From Effrenium voratum (Eukaryota; Sar; Dinophyceae; Suessiales; Symbiodiniaceae): a DNA stretch of 64,000 nucleotides. The notes below the pieces were generated by a model. It was not told the DNA's origin. It saw only the letters and a list, made by a program, of their open reading frames with translations, and made no database searches. The stretch is taken from NCBI GenBank assembly GCA_963377175.1, contig CAUJNA010003068.1, positions 98,501-162,500 of the forward strand. Reading direction: 5' to 3'. Both the position numbers and the translations under genes were made by a program. This document shows, one piece after another, positions 34,001 to 39,860 of this stretch (positions are counted from its first letter, which is position 1; every line of letters begins with the position of its first letter).

Positions 34001-36198
34001 ATATTTGCAGGGGGCCAGACAACAAGACTTTATTGTAGGGGCCCCTGAAATAAAGTCTTGGGCTCAAGTTTGGGGCCTTTGCAGGTTTGATTGCGGGCAG
34101 TTTTTAAACAAGAGACATGTAAGAAACCATGACTTCTTGGGCAGCTGGACAGCTTGACTTTTGGGGAGCTGAAGAACAAGGTACCAAAGATCTAAGGACC
34201 AGGTGTTGGCTTGGCTACCTCTCCTCTTCTTTCTCTGTTTGTTCCATTTTGTCATGTTCCTTATACTTTTCGTTCAGAACATTTGGGCGGGGGTGGCGGG
34301 TGCTCGTCTTTATTCCAGGTTCATTTTTGGGGAGGCCACCCGTTTGGTGCAATGTTTACTCCTAGGTGGACCTTACGGAACGACCATTCAATTGCTAGTG
34401 ACAGCTACTGTTCGCAGAATTGCAGGTGTTGCAAGCTTGCCTGCTATCATATAAAGACTGGACCCTTTGGCTGTATGCTTGCTTCAGGACATCAACTTTA
34501 AGGGCAACTGGTGCCTTAGCCAGAGAACCACCGTTGAAGCAACATGTGAACTTGATCATCTAGGAGGCATAGTGAAACTAAACATACCCGAATTTGCAAA
34601 GTATTGTACATCATGCTTAATTAAGATGTTTCTTGTGTTGTTTGTAGATTGAAACAATTTTGGGCACACGGCCCAAGGGCACAGAGCTGTGGACAAATGC
34701 GGAGTCACTCCCATCGCGCTGCTACAAAATCTGCGAAAGCTGTCCTTCTGAATTTGTTGCGACAATATTTGTTCATTGAACTTATACCTTCTTGGACCCT
34801 ACAGTCGTGAAAGTAGAGTGACATTACATGAACATGCGGTGAACTGCGCATGACACACTGTTTCAAGCCATTAGAAGACCGGGTTTTGCCATGAACAAGC
34901 GTTTGTGATGTGTGTCGCACAAAGCACACCGCAAACACTAGAAGAAACAACTCGAAATGTCTAGCTCCTGTTTAAGTGATGTTGGTTCTTTGCATTGTCG
35001 CAGCGCCCTCCTAAGCATCAGTTTGAGTTGTGGTGCACCCAGCCACCTGCTCGCTTCCAAAGGAAACCTGATTTGGATGCCTTGCGGCTCAGTGATCGGC
35101 TCCAACACTAGGCAGCACGCAACGGGGCAGCCTTCTTAACTTGTGCAACTCACAAATGTTTTTCTCACACAAAAATGAAAGGCTAATAACACGTCTTTTG
35201 TTTTCCCTTGTGTTGTGTTGGCATTCAAGCCGTTTGGGCCAAGGTCAAATTAGGTTTGATGATTTCTTCAATGCCAACATCAAAGTTATTGCGCAGCTGA
35301 GCTGAACCAGGAGGTTTGACGCCGCTGCTTGACTTGGCACTTGTATCTTTCAAGCAAGCCCTGCGCAGTGAACAACAACGTTGTTGATTCAGACAAGTTA
35401 AACACACCGCTAGCGGAATTCCAGGGTTGAAAAAGCAGCGCATGGAAAAACCAAAGCACCCAAACATGGAAATAACACCACCAAAAATGACAAAACACCC
35501 CAAAAATGAATGCAACACAGCACCACCCCAAAAACGAAGGGTGATTGAGAGTCGAGGAACTCCTTTCTGGGCTTCGTCCCAAAAGCCGCGGAAAACGCCG
35601 AGGCGCACCATTTACCGGAACTTCGCCTGGGCGCTCAGCTTCAACTTCCTGGGCGCCCTGGCGGCCCACGAGGATTGCCTTTGCCTGGCGCGAAATGGTG
35701 GTCGTGGAGTTTGGGGTGGCTGTTTGAAATTGTAGATTTCCCCTTTTGATTTTGAAACATCTCCTGTGGCTGCCAACTTGAGGTCGCTGGTCGTCGGACT
35801 GGTCGGACTGTTCGGACAGCCCATGCAATTCTGGTCAGACTGGTCTGACTGGTCGGAGTGGTTGGGCTGGTTGGACTGTTCGGACAACCCAGCAATTCGT
35901 CTGGCTCTGCGACGCTTTTTGCGGTTTCAGAGCTGGAAAACTCTGAGCGCCTATTTGGCGAGCTCGGCTTGGTAAGGTTCAGCTTTGGAAAATGTTGAGC
36001 ATTTGTTTGGCGAGCTTCCCTTTACAAGGGTTGTTGACCTTTGAAGGGGATTCCTCTTCCAAATAAACCTCAAGTGTCCATCTTACCCGTCGGTTGGTTT
36101 GAGGCTTGCCCTTGGCTGCCGGCCTGGGTGCGCCTTGGGGCCTTTGGCTTCCGCCCACCTTTTGCGGTGCAGCCATGGCCTGCTCCTCGCTGCTGGTG
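6971..36198 (+). CDS. Split gene: P1B-type (Cu+-class) ATPase, 19 exons recognised
   Basis: This is the span of a heavy-metal transporting P-type ATPase, which would pump Cu+ out of the cytosol across a membrane using ATP. Seen in sequence: nineteen short + strand segments carry the family motifs in the correct order, with open frame and compatible intron phases at nearly every junction. Cu+-class signs are CPC in the ion-channel helix, N-x6-FN in the next-to-last helix (the family has YN) and MACSS (M-x2-SS) in the last helix. Catalytic motifs are DKTGTIT (phosphorylated Asp), SEHPL and PGQGV (ATP-binding domain), CTGD and GDGLND. No frameshift or internal stop interrupts the chosen exons, so it looks functional. 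Missing are the N-terminal metal-binding region, helices 1-3, most of the actuator domain with its TGE loop, and one exon between 8609 and 11886. The recognised exons total about 1.26 kb, roughly 4% of the span. No spliced-leader relic or promoter was seen. Confidence 0.88.
7619..7672 (+). CDS. P1B ATPase exon 2: linker before helix 4
   Basis: Encodes AMSAGNSTTLARILQLVE, aligning with the family segment A-T-x-V-G-x-D-T-x-L-A-x-I-x-x-L-V-E. The acceptor is ccag|GC and the donor GAG|GC, both phase 0. The usual GxDTTL reads GNSTTL here. Confidence 0.9.
7754..7819 (+). CDS. P1B ATPase exon 3: DAQ linker to helix 4
   Basis: Begins DAQTRRPKVQRSVDLLASYF and ends TP. Joined to exon 2 it gives LVEDAQ, a hallmark of the family. 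The usual KAPIQ reads RPKVQ. The acceptor is gccag|GA after an 81-bp intron, the shortest in the gene. The donor is CCT|GC, phase 0. Confidence 0.9.
8562..8609 (+). CDS. P1B ATPase exon 4: transmembrane helix
   Basis: Encodes VVLASAVLTFCVWSFQ, the hydrophobic helix that follows the FVP-like YFTP of exon 3 (family pattern FVP-V-x-x-x-A-x-x-T-x-x-x-W). The acceptor is ctcag|GT and the donor CAG|GC, phase 0. The following exon, a loop of about 25-30 residues before the CPC helix, was not found. Confidence 0.88.
9037..9300 (-). CDS. Possible antisense coding segment inside a P1B intron
   Basis: An open minus-strand stretch of about 85 codons of ordinary protein-like composition, including DETISGDHVQHVFLYQND and TGTPSCSDPTGCISCAYYTK. 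It lies wholly in the intron between exons 4 and 5. No family was recognised, and no start, splice site or homologue is evident. It could be a nested gene's exon, a retrocopy or chance. Confidence 0.3.
9310..9422. repeat. Degenerate CAGCAGCACCCTG repeat
   Basis: Six or so imperfect copies of a 13-16 bp GCAGCAGCACCCTGCA-type unit, in the intron between exons 4 and 5. Confidence 0.8.
11207..11250. repeat. (TTTG)n microsatellite
   Basis: About eleven uninterrupted TTTG units. Confidence 0.97.
11813..11832. repeat. Interstitial telomere-like repeat (CCCTAAA)
   Basis: Nearly three tandem units of AAACCCT, the complement of TTTAGGG used at plant and many alveolate telomeres. It is 53 bp upstream of the CPC-helix exon, so it is internal and not a chromosome end. 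Confidence 0.85.
11886..11936 (+). CDS. P1B ATPase exon 5 recognised: CPC ion-channel helix
   Basis: Encodes AVSVLVIACPCSFGLA plus the first two bases of Thr. CPC is the metal-coordinating motif of the transport site, and VLVIACPC is near-invariant in the family. Ser-Phe replaces the usual Ala-Leu after CPC. The acceptor is cgcag|GG and the donor GCCAC|GC, phase 2. The next exon supplies the G that completes ACG (Thr), giving LATPTAIM. Confidence 0.93.
12346..12450. mobile_element. Dispersed element family D, copy 1
   Basis: Starts CTCACTCCCTGAGTTCATGG and ends GGAAGTGAG, so short inverted termini flank about 100 bp. Related copies are at 51706-51789 and, more diverged, 36240-36355. It is directly followed by a family A element. 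MITE-like; no coding capacity. Confidence 0.65.
12474..12570. mobile_element. Hairpin-tailed element family A, copy 2 (degenerate)
   Basis: Shares TTTGGTGCATTTTGC and AATGGGTTTTCCACTAAACC with the copies at 3279 and 53381. The terminal hairpin is decayed (CTAAAAGC...GTTAG). Confidence 0.7.
12648..12705 (+). CDS. P1B ATPase exon 6: post-CPC segment
   Basis: Encodes PTAIMVATGLAAKHGCLVK, the conserved cytosolic start after the CPC helix (family PTAIMVGTGxAAxxGILIK). The acceptor is tttag|G and the donor GTGAAG|GC, phase 0. Joined to exon 7, the segment from LVK to DKTGT has exactly the family's length. Confidence 0.93.
12775..12895. mobile_element. Family C element (degenerate) carrying a family F hairpin
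   Basis: Opens TAGGTCCCCCAG then GTGCCCTTCTCTACC, as in the family C copies at 17912 and 18554. At 12837-12862 it contains CCCC...ATAGCTGAAAGCTAT...GGGG, a hairpin with a GAA-type loop also found at 41047 and 53270. Confidence 0.6.
12907..15064. repeat. 61-bp minisatellite, about 35 copies
   Basis: Tandem units built of GGCCGGGTGCTAGGGGGCAT, then GCAGTTTGAGGTGCTGGTGG and ATGCTGCTTTGCGAGCTTGAC. Two unit types differ at the end (GAGCTTGAC or GAGATTGAG). Several units are truncated or merged, and copies are more diverged at the 3' edge. It lies in the intron between exons 6 and 7. The short frames through it are by-products of the repeat. Confidence 0.97.
15218..15312. repeat. 20-bp CATCATCATGATGCTGTCCG repeat
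   Basis: Four to five imperfect units with an internal CATCATGATG palindrome, right after the 61-bp array. Confidence 0.85.
15501..15585. mobile_element. SINE-like family C, copy
   Basis: Carries GTTCCCCTACTACAATAGAC and CTCTACTGGAGGA in the same spacing as the copy at 18554. Its GGTACC core replaces GGGCACCC of that copy. Confidence 0.65.
16385..16468 (+). CDS. P1B ATPase exon 7: phosphorylation site DKTGTIT
   Basis: Starts DSVVWEKMGSLK and ends AVLDKTGTITKGKPQ. The Asp of DKTGT is the residue phosphorylated in every P-type ATPase, and the trailing TKGKP is typical of the P1B group. The acceptor is gccag|GA and the donor CCCCAG|GC, phase 0. The longer frame past the donor is intron read-through. 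Confidence 0.95.
17503..17541 (+). CDS. P1B ATPase exon 8: start of nucleotide-binding domain
   Basis: Encodes VVAVSLLPGHLSW, which fills the roughly 14-residue gap the family has between GKP and the LLRLA helix. The acceptor is ttgcag|GT, phase 0. The donor is unresolved: an in-frame TGA follows Trp, and the GT at 17541-17542 would shift the phase relative to exon 9. Confidence 0.6.
17650..17750. repeat. C-rich polypyrimidine tract
   Basis: Runs of seven or more C separated by ACC or ACCCT. The complementary strand is G-rich with many GGG runs and could form G-quadruplexes. In the intron between exons 8 and 9. Confidence 0.85.
17912..18015. mobile_element. SINE-like family C, copy
   Basis: Starts TAGGTCCCCCAG and ends CTAACCTCTCTACTGGAGGA. 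The middle is GGGGAGGGTTGGGAATACAG with an A-run. Same order as the copy at 18554. Confidence 0.7.
18527..18697 (-). mobile_element. SINE-like family C insert with 27-bp target duplication
   Basis: A 117-bp insert (18554-18670) lies between two 27-bp direct repeats (18527-18553 and 18671-18697) that match at 25 positions. Read on the minus strand, the insert begins TAGGTCCTCCAGTAGAGAGG and ends in an A-run next to the duplication, as expected of a short retroposed RNA. No RNA polymerase III box is obvious. It lies in the intron between exons 8 and 9. Confidence 0.75.
18733..18786 (+). CDS. P1B ATPase exon 9: SEHPL motif
   Basis: Encodes TQLLRLLRAVESTSEHPL. The Glu and His of SEHPL belong to the ATP-binding pocket of P1B N-domains, and the His is the residue mutated most often in Wilson disease protein. 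The acceptor is cctag|AC (or gcag six bases later) and the donor CCCTTG|GC, phase 0. Exon 10 then continues ALRLW. Confidence 0.88.
20052..20127 (+). CDS. P1B ATPase exon 10: N-domain to PGQG
   Basis: Encodes ALRLWAESVCETVAAAED then FQHQPGQ plus the first base of Gly. The segment DF-x-x-x-PG-x-G is the N-domain glycine motif that contacts ATP. The acceptor is ggccag|GC and the donor CCAAG|GC, phase 1. Exon 11 restores GGC, giving PGQGVSCRV. Confidence 0.9.
21072..21169 (+). CDS. P1B ATPase exon 11: N-domain
   Basis: Encodes GVSCRVPGLGLVRCGRPS then GALPEEWQQRQAEGC. It continues the PGQG-V motif. The family's GN pair near VLVGN reads CGR here, a change at a conserved nucleotide-binding position. 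The acceptor is cttcag|GC. The donor is placed at TGC|GC but CAG|GC at 21158 is also possible, so the 3' end is approximate. Confidence 0.85.
21828..21889. mobile_element. Hairpin-tailed element family A, diverged copy 5
   Basis: Ends in CCACCAAAAGTTAAACTTTT followed by AGTGG. The stem is extended by CCAC/GTGG, unlike the other copies. Confidence 0.55.
21939..22083 (+). CDS. P1B ATPase exon 12: return into the P-domain
   Basis: Encodes ...RVAEVVVALDVAEQPCALLA followed by LRDELQECSQQAAPRLRRM. It aligns with the family strand T-x-V-x-V-x-x-D-G-x-x-x-G-x-(L/I)-A-L-x-D and the helix before TGD. The 5' border (gaag|CA, in a C-rich tract) is uncertain. A GA donor after ATG at 22084 fits the phase; GA donors are known in dinoflagellates. 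Confidence 0.75.
22084..23762. other. P1B intron, nothing further recognised
   Basis: Non-coding sequence between exons 12 and 13. On the minus strand near 23.08-23.12 kb, TGGTGCAGTGGTAGAG resembles a tRNA box A, but no box B follows. No repeat family copies were recognised. Confidence 0.5.
23763..23804 (+). CDS. P1B ATPase exon 13: TGD motif
   Basis: Encodes VWLCTGDEPRTAHA, matching V-x-x-x-TGD-x-x-x-TA-x-x-(V/I)A of the P-domain. The acceptor is ttccag|GT and the donor GCG|GC, phase 0. At 42 bp it is among the shortest exons. Confidence 0.9.
24519..24650. repeat. GGTTTCTCCTT-type short repeat
   Basis: Ten or so degenerate 10-13 bp pyrimidine-rich units ending 25 bp before the acceptor of exon 14. 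This may act as an extended polypyrimidine tract. Confidence 0.75.
24675..24758 (+). CDS. P1B ATPase exon 14: P-domain helix
   Basis: Encodes VASKVGIAKERVMAACSP then QAKAKLVEEG, the family's VA-x-x-x-GI...V-x-A-x-x-x-P-x-x-K segment between TGD and GDGIND. The acceptor is gccag|GT. The donor is placed at GGG|GC. The join to exon 15 is about five residues shorter than usual, so a tiny exon may be missed. Confidence 0.88.
25915..25970. repeat. 15-bp ATCCGGGCAAAGAAC repeat
   Basis: Three to four tandem units, the last with CAAACA in place of CAAAGAAC. Confidence 0.85.
26611..26769. repeat. Compact foldback with direct and inverted repeats
   Basis: GGCCAACCCT-CATTTTG occurs directly repeated at 26615 and 26728. 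GGGCTGTTCAAA (26636) is inverted at 26744 and again at 26757. Ends 37 bp before exon 15. Confidence 0.75.
26806..26863 (+). CDS. P1B ATPase exon 15: GDGxND hinge motif
   Basis: Encodes VLMVGDGLNDAAALASASV plus the first base of Gly. GDGxND is the Mg2+-coordinating P-domain signature of P-type ATPases; the usual Ile is Leu here. The acceptor is cacag|GT and the donor GTAG|GC, phase 1. Confidence 0.95.
27748..27814 (+). CDS. P1B ATPase exon 16: end of P-domain
   Basis: Encodes GVAIGTGAQVTMDSAQVILM then GS, and aligns with VGVAIGxGTDVAxEAADVVLM. The usual Asp and Glu of TDVAxEAAD are Gln, Met and Asp here, so some acidic positions differ. The acceptor is ttgcag|GT and the donor TCCAG|GC, phase 2. 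Confidence 0.93.
27836..27950. repeat. GGGATGGGTGG-type G-rich repeat
   Basis: About ten irregular units of GGGATGGGTGGGG, 22 bp downstream of exon 16. The + strand could form G-quadruplexes. Confidence 0.9.
28962..28998 (+). CDS. P1B ATPase exon 17: linker helix to last two helices
   Basis: A 37-bp exon completing AGG (Arg) and encoding LSDLILFLDLSK, which fits the family's R-x-x-L-x-D-x-x-x-A-x-x-LSR. The acceptor is gcaag|GC and the donor AAA|GC. Phases match on both sides, which supports it despite its size. Confidence 0.82.
32105..32570. repeat. 52-bp tandem repeats, left arm of palindrome
   Basis: Eight or nine units containing AAGGAAGCTCCAGCAATACT, AAATCAAATGGAAACTCAA and TTCCAAATCTC; some units are shortened. 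The inverted counterpart is at 33125-33765. Confidence 0.92.
32720..32980. repeat. Palindrome spacer with GTCCGGAC and GGCGTATTTA repeats
   Basis: Contains repeated GTCCGGACC-type units and two GGCGTATTTA(G/A)GCGTCC units. It is itself partly self-complementary, so a long hairpin with a structured tip is possible. Confidence 0.8.
33125..33765. repeat. 52-bp tandem repeats, right arm of palindrome
   Basis: Reverse-complement form of the left-arm array, with about twelve units. The copy number differs between arms, so the arms have evolved partly independently. Confidence 0.92.
35586..35652 (+). CDS. P1B ATPase exon 18: next-to-last helix
   Basis: Encodes PRKTPRRTIYRNFAWALSFN then FL plus the first base of Gly. 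It matches RKTxxxIxxNxxWAxxYN; the Cu-determining Tyr-Asn is Phe-Asn. The acceptor is aaaag|CC and the donor CCTGG|GC, phase 1. The join to exon 19 gives NFLGLPLAAG. Confidence 0.92.
36104..36198 (+). CDS. P1B ATPase exon 19: last helix with M-x2-SS
   Basis: Encodes GLPLAAGLGAPWGLWLPP then TFCGAAMACSSLLV. AAM-A-x-SS is the last-helix metal-binding signature of the Cu+ class. The acceptor is tttgag|GC and the donor GTG|GC, phase 0. Only a short cytosolic tail should remain. Confidence 0.93.
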
Positions 36199-36239
36199 GC
36201 GCCTGGGAGTGAGGGATGGGTTTGTCTCATTGGCCCCCT

Positions 36240-36355
36240 AGACTCGCTCCCTGAGTTCCTGGAACTTGCATCTTTCTGGGTTTGGACCTGTTTAGGGGCA
36301 AATAACTTGTTTTTCGACTGGCCAATCCACTCAGGACACTCAGGAAGTGCCTTCC
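36240..36355. mobile_element. Family D element, diverged copy 3
   Basis: Shares CGCTCCCTGAGTTC-TGGA at one end and CCACTCAGGA...GGAAGTG at the other with the copies at 12346 and 51706. Confidence 0.45.
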
Positions 36356-37026
36356 TTTTTGGGTTCCCTGTCAAGCCAACCCACATATGCTCCCCCCCCT
36401 CCCCCCCAAAAAAAAGAGAATAAGAACACACTGTGTGTTGTTTAATGAGGGAACCCTTCGGCAGGTTGGCAACAACTGTGTTCGGGGTCCCCGTGTTTTG
36501 ACACCATGCGCATCCATGCCCCTTTGATGGCCGGCTGGCACCGCCCTCCTTACCCTCCCCAGCCATTTTTTATAGCGTACGCACCATGACGACCCTCTAT
36601 ACAGGAGGATCCCTTATTTCAGGTGTTGGAATGCTAGATCTGCAGAAGCAACCCACTTGTTTCAGGCGAAACGGAGTGAACCGGGAAGAAAAAAAACACA
36701 TCCGCGCCCCCATTCTTATGCTGCAAATGGCTACGAACTATGAACCTTTAAGAGGAACCCCTTCCAACCACCTTAATGAGGTCCACCAGAGATTCCCCAA
36801 TTGAGACTCACACCCAACTAGTAGCTGCTGCGAGCTGCGGCTGGAAGCTGGCAATCATTGATCGGCTCGGGATTTTGACGGGAAAGCTAGTCCAAATTGG
36901 CCCTTGCCTTTCTTGGGCGAACCCATGGTATTGAATGTCACAATCTCCATCGAATCGGATAGTATCGGTCAGGGTCATAGTGCACGTCCTGGCAGTTTTA
37001 ATCATATTCTGATGAAATCGATTGTC

Positions 37027-37154
37027 GCAGGGCACGCGCATTCCAGCTTAAAACGCAGCAGACTGACGGAGGAACTACCTTTTCACGCGCGCAGGGCACG
37101 CGCATTCCAGCTTAAAACGCAGCAGACTGACGGAGGAACTACCTTTTCACGCGC
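37027..37154. repeat. 64-bp tandem duplication
   Basis: Two adjacent, essentially identical 64-bp units beginning GCAGGGCACGCGCATTCCAG, indicating a recent duplication. Confidence 0.95.
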
Positions 37155-38533
37155 ACTTGACTCTTGACTTGCACCAGCATCAGGTCATACTGGTACCTGG
37201 TATCGCCTTAAAGACAAGTGAGAATGAGGGGATGGTTTCAAAACATGGAGTCAGTACCCTGGACGGTTGAACTCCTTGGCACTCTTGGTGCCCAGAGTGC
37301 CTTGAGCCCCGGCCTGAGGTCACCTCATCTTTGATGCTGGGGCTGTGCCACAGATGACCGGGGCGACATCAAAAATTGGGCAGATGCGCCTGCGGGGGCG
37401 GGGGGAGGGGGGTTGTGGGACCTTTGGCTTGTTGGATCCTAGAAGGTACTATGGCGACACAAAGGCTAGCATCACCCAACTGCCACATAGCCAATAGCGG
37501 TTGTTAGATGTTTTCCTTCTTCAGAATTTTCACAGGAGTGCTTGCCATTTTGAGCTTGGACTTAGGCATCAGCCCCTGCGACCGAAAATTCAGGAACGGT
37601 TGGAATGTTGCGAATCGGCTTTTGCGGCCTCCATCCCCTTCTATGGGGCTGTGGGTGGGGTTCGGAAGGGGCATCCTATCAAATCTCTTGGCAAATCGGA
37701 GCCGCGCCTGAAATCAGGTGGATGATTTGCCGATGGTGGCCGATTGAAGATTATTTGAGGTGTGTGCTTGTGTATGTTTGTTGGATGGGATCTTCGACCC
37801 TTTCCAGAAGGCTACCCATTGTCTTCAGGTTGGTTTGTCATTCAGTCCTCTATGGTTGAAGTGCTGTCAGACATGTCAAAAGCAAGGATCATTTGCTAAT
37901 GACAGGTTCCCTGACTTGGCTGCTCTTTGCACAATGGTAGCTCAGTTGCCTCGCTTGTTCACTTCATTCTTTGGGGACAAGCAGAAGGAAGCTTATTTCT
38001 CGCTTTTGGCATGCTGGTAGAACCCACCCTAGAGCAGGTTTGACGATTCTCCCAATCCAATCTGTGCGGGACAGCCTTTCCCATCCCTTGGGGTATCTTC
38101 TGTGTTAGGTTTGTGTTTACACCTCGTGCCGCTCGTTGCAGGTTCAGACTCTGTAATCATTGATCACATGCTGAGGTCCCACGGCGCCGACCTGTGAAAT
38201 CGGCTCGCGACGAAAAGGAAGTTGCGAGGCTGTGCTCGCTGGGTGCACCACCCCATGAATTGGTACGGGCGACTTCATGTTGAATAAAGGAACCGCAGTG
38301 AAACATCGAATGCATGCGTCTCTTTTGCAGAGGCCGTCCGCGACGTGGATTGGCTGAACCTAGGCCTCGGGCTGATGTAGTATTTCATGTTGTTTGTGAA
38401 TCTGAAGCATGGATCAACTATTAACTGGGGAGAGAGGAGGAAGCGAACGACAGCCGCATGGTAAAGGGGAAGAGCAACACATTGCAGCTTAAATGATGCG
38501 TTTTTCCCCTGCGATCAGCAACAGGTACAGTAG

Positions 38534-38764
38534 CATATGACATACATGTCGCTTTTCTGGAACTTCCGAAAGCGCAAGAAGGCTCCTACGAACAAAAGGC
38601 ACGCCCAGGAAACCAACACTGCAGTGCAGCTGGTGAGGGCACCCCCGACAATGGTGTTTTTCATACTGGGCTCACGTGATTTATTACTACCAGGTAATGG
38701 GCCCCGGTTGATGAATCGGGGGGGGTCCCCTTTTAGTCGGAATCCATGGGAATCCTTCACTTAG
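38534..38764 (+). CDS. Weak candidate: C-terminal exon of the P1B ATPase
   Basis: An open frame after a TAG acceptor encodes MSLFWNFRKRKKAPTNKRHA and more, ending at a TAG. Copper ATPases end with SSLxL then a basic tail, and exon 19 leaves off at SSLLV in phase 0. A GT donor at 38632 could end the exon earlier. Support is positional and compositional only. Confidence 0.3.
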   Translation, partial: HMTYMSLFWNFRKRKKAPTNKRHAQETNTAVQLVRAPPTMVFFILGSRDLLLPGNGPRLMNRGGSPFSRNPWESFT

Positions 38765-39644
38765 GCGACACCCCCCAATTTTACGGGACTTGAATCTGGG
38801 GTTGCCGTTGCTATGTTTTGCTGTGAGCATGGAACCAAGAAGTCGACATTGCTCAAGTCCGGCAGCTGTTTCTCCTTGGGGCGGGATGGGCCCCGCTTCA
38901 TGAGGCAATCGCCGCGGTCGCGAGTCGCGGGCGATTGGGAAGGCTGCCGCAGGGGCGAAGTTGTGGTCTGTTTCATTTTGAGGGGGATTGTTGTTTAGAA
39001 GGAAGGCTAAAGAAAAACTAGGCATTCTTAATTCTTAGGCGTTCCCTGTTTTCAGATATGTTCTCTCACTGTCTACCTGCCGTTCTGAGTGGCGACTTGA
39101 CAAATTTGCAAGGGACATGACCTTTGGTCTGACACACGTGCGAACACGCGCTCACAAGCACACACGCTCGCATGCACAGAGGCTGGCACGACAAAGGCGA
39201 TGGCCCCCGATGAATGCACAACAACTATAGGCACGCGCAAAGGCAATGTAACACACACACACACACACAGCACGTGTATGCAAGCATGTATTCAAGCAGG
39301 CCTGCACTCATGCATGCATGCTTCGCACGCGCGCTGTGCACGCACCCTGCGCACGCGCACGCACAAGGGGACAAGGGGAGCATAGTCAATGGCTGTGGAT
39401 TTTGTCAAAGTGCGGTGGGATGATTGTGGAGTCTCCAGTCCACAACTAAGCGTCCGTCAATGGTTACAAGATAAACGAATCCTTGCCCGCATGCATATAC
39501 AACGCTTGAACTTGCATGTGCAGCTTTCTCGACGGGACAAAACTCCTCCAACTTGCATTTGCAAAGGGTGCCCCATGCTTTCGATTGCGAGGAGGCAGCT
39601 GATGGTAATATTGTCACGCTGTTAGCAGTGTTATGTTGATTCGT

Positions 39645-39860
39645 TGCTTGGCTGCCCGGTTGGTTGGTTGGTTGGTTGCTTGGTTGGTTGGTTGGTTGGT
39701 TGGTTGGTTGCTTGCTTGCTTGGTTGGTTGGTTGGTTGGTTGGTTGGTTGGTTGGTTGGTTGCTTGGTTGATGGGTGGGTGGGCGCGCGGGTGGGTAGGT
39801 GGGTTGGTTGGTTTTTGGCAAGCTTGCTTGCTCGCTTGCTTGGTTGGGGGATGGGTGTTT
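39645..39860. repeat. (TTGG)n array
   Basis: Long GGTTGGTTGGTT runs interrupted by CTTG and GGGTGGGC variants. Confidence 0.97.

Larger units (their letters stand above)
30325..35410. repeat. Imperfect palindrome of about 5 kb (foldback-like element)
   Basis: The left arm (about 30325-32720) matches the reverse complement of the right arm (about 32980-35410) with substitutions and small indels, around a spacer of about 260 bp. Anchor pairs include 30821 with 34950 and 32656 with 33046. Each arm contains the same tandem block. The outer 50 bp of the match is diverged, so exact ends and any target duplication are uncertain. No transposase-like frame was found. Confidence 0.92.
28999..35585. 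other. Longest P1B intron (6.6 kb)
   Basis: From 28999 to about 30320 I see no features. The remainder is the large palindrome and about 170 bp before exon 18. Confidence 0.6.

Noticed and set aside
30821..34950. 81-codon frame conserved in both palindrome arms (30821-31066 + and 34705-34950 -)
   Set aside because: It is conserved because the arms are copies. There is no family resemblance or coding bias beyond that; kept only as part of the palindrome.
37535..37560. GCCATTTTGAGCTTG as a spliced-leader relic
   Set aside because: A 9-base match followed by mismatches, with no A-rich or coding context.
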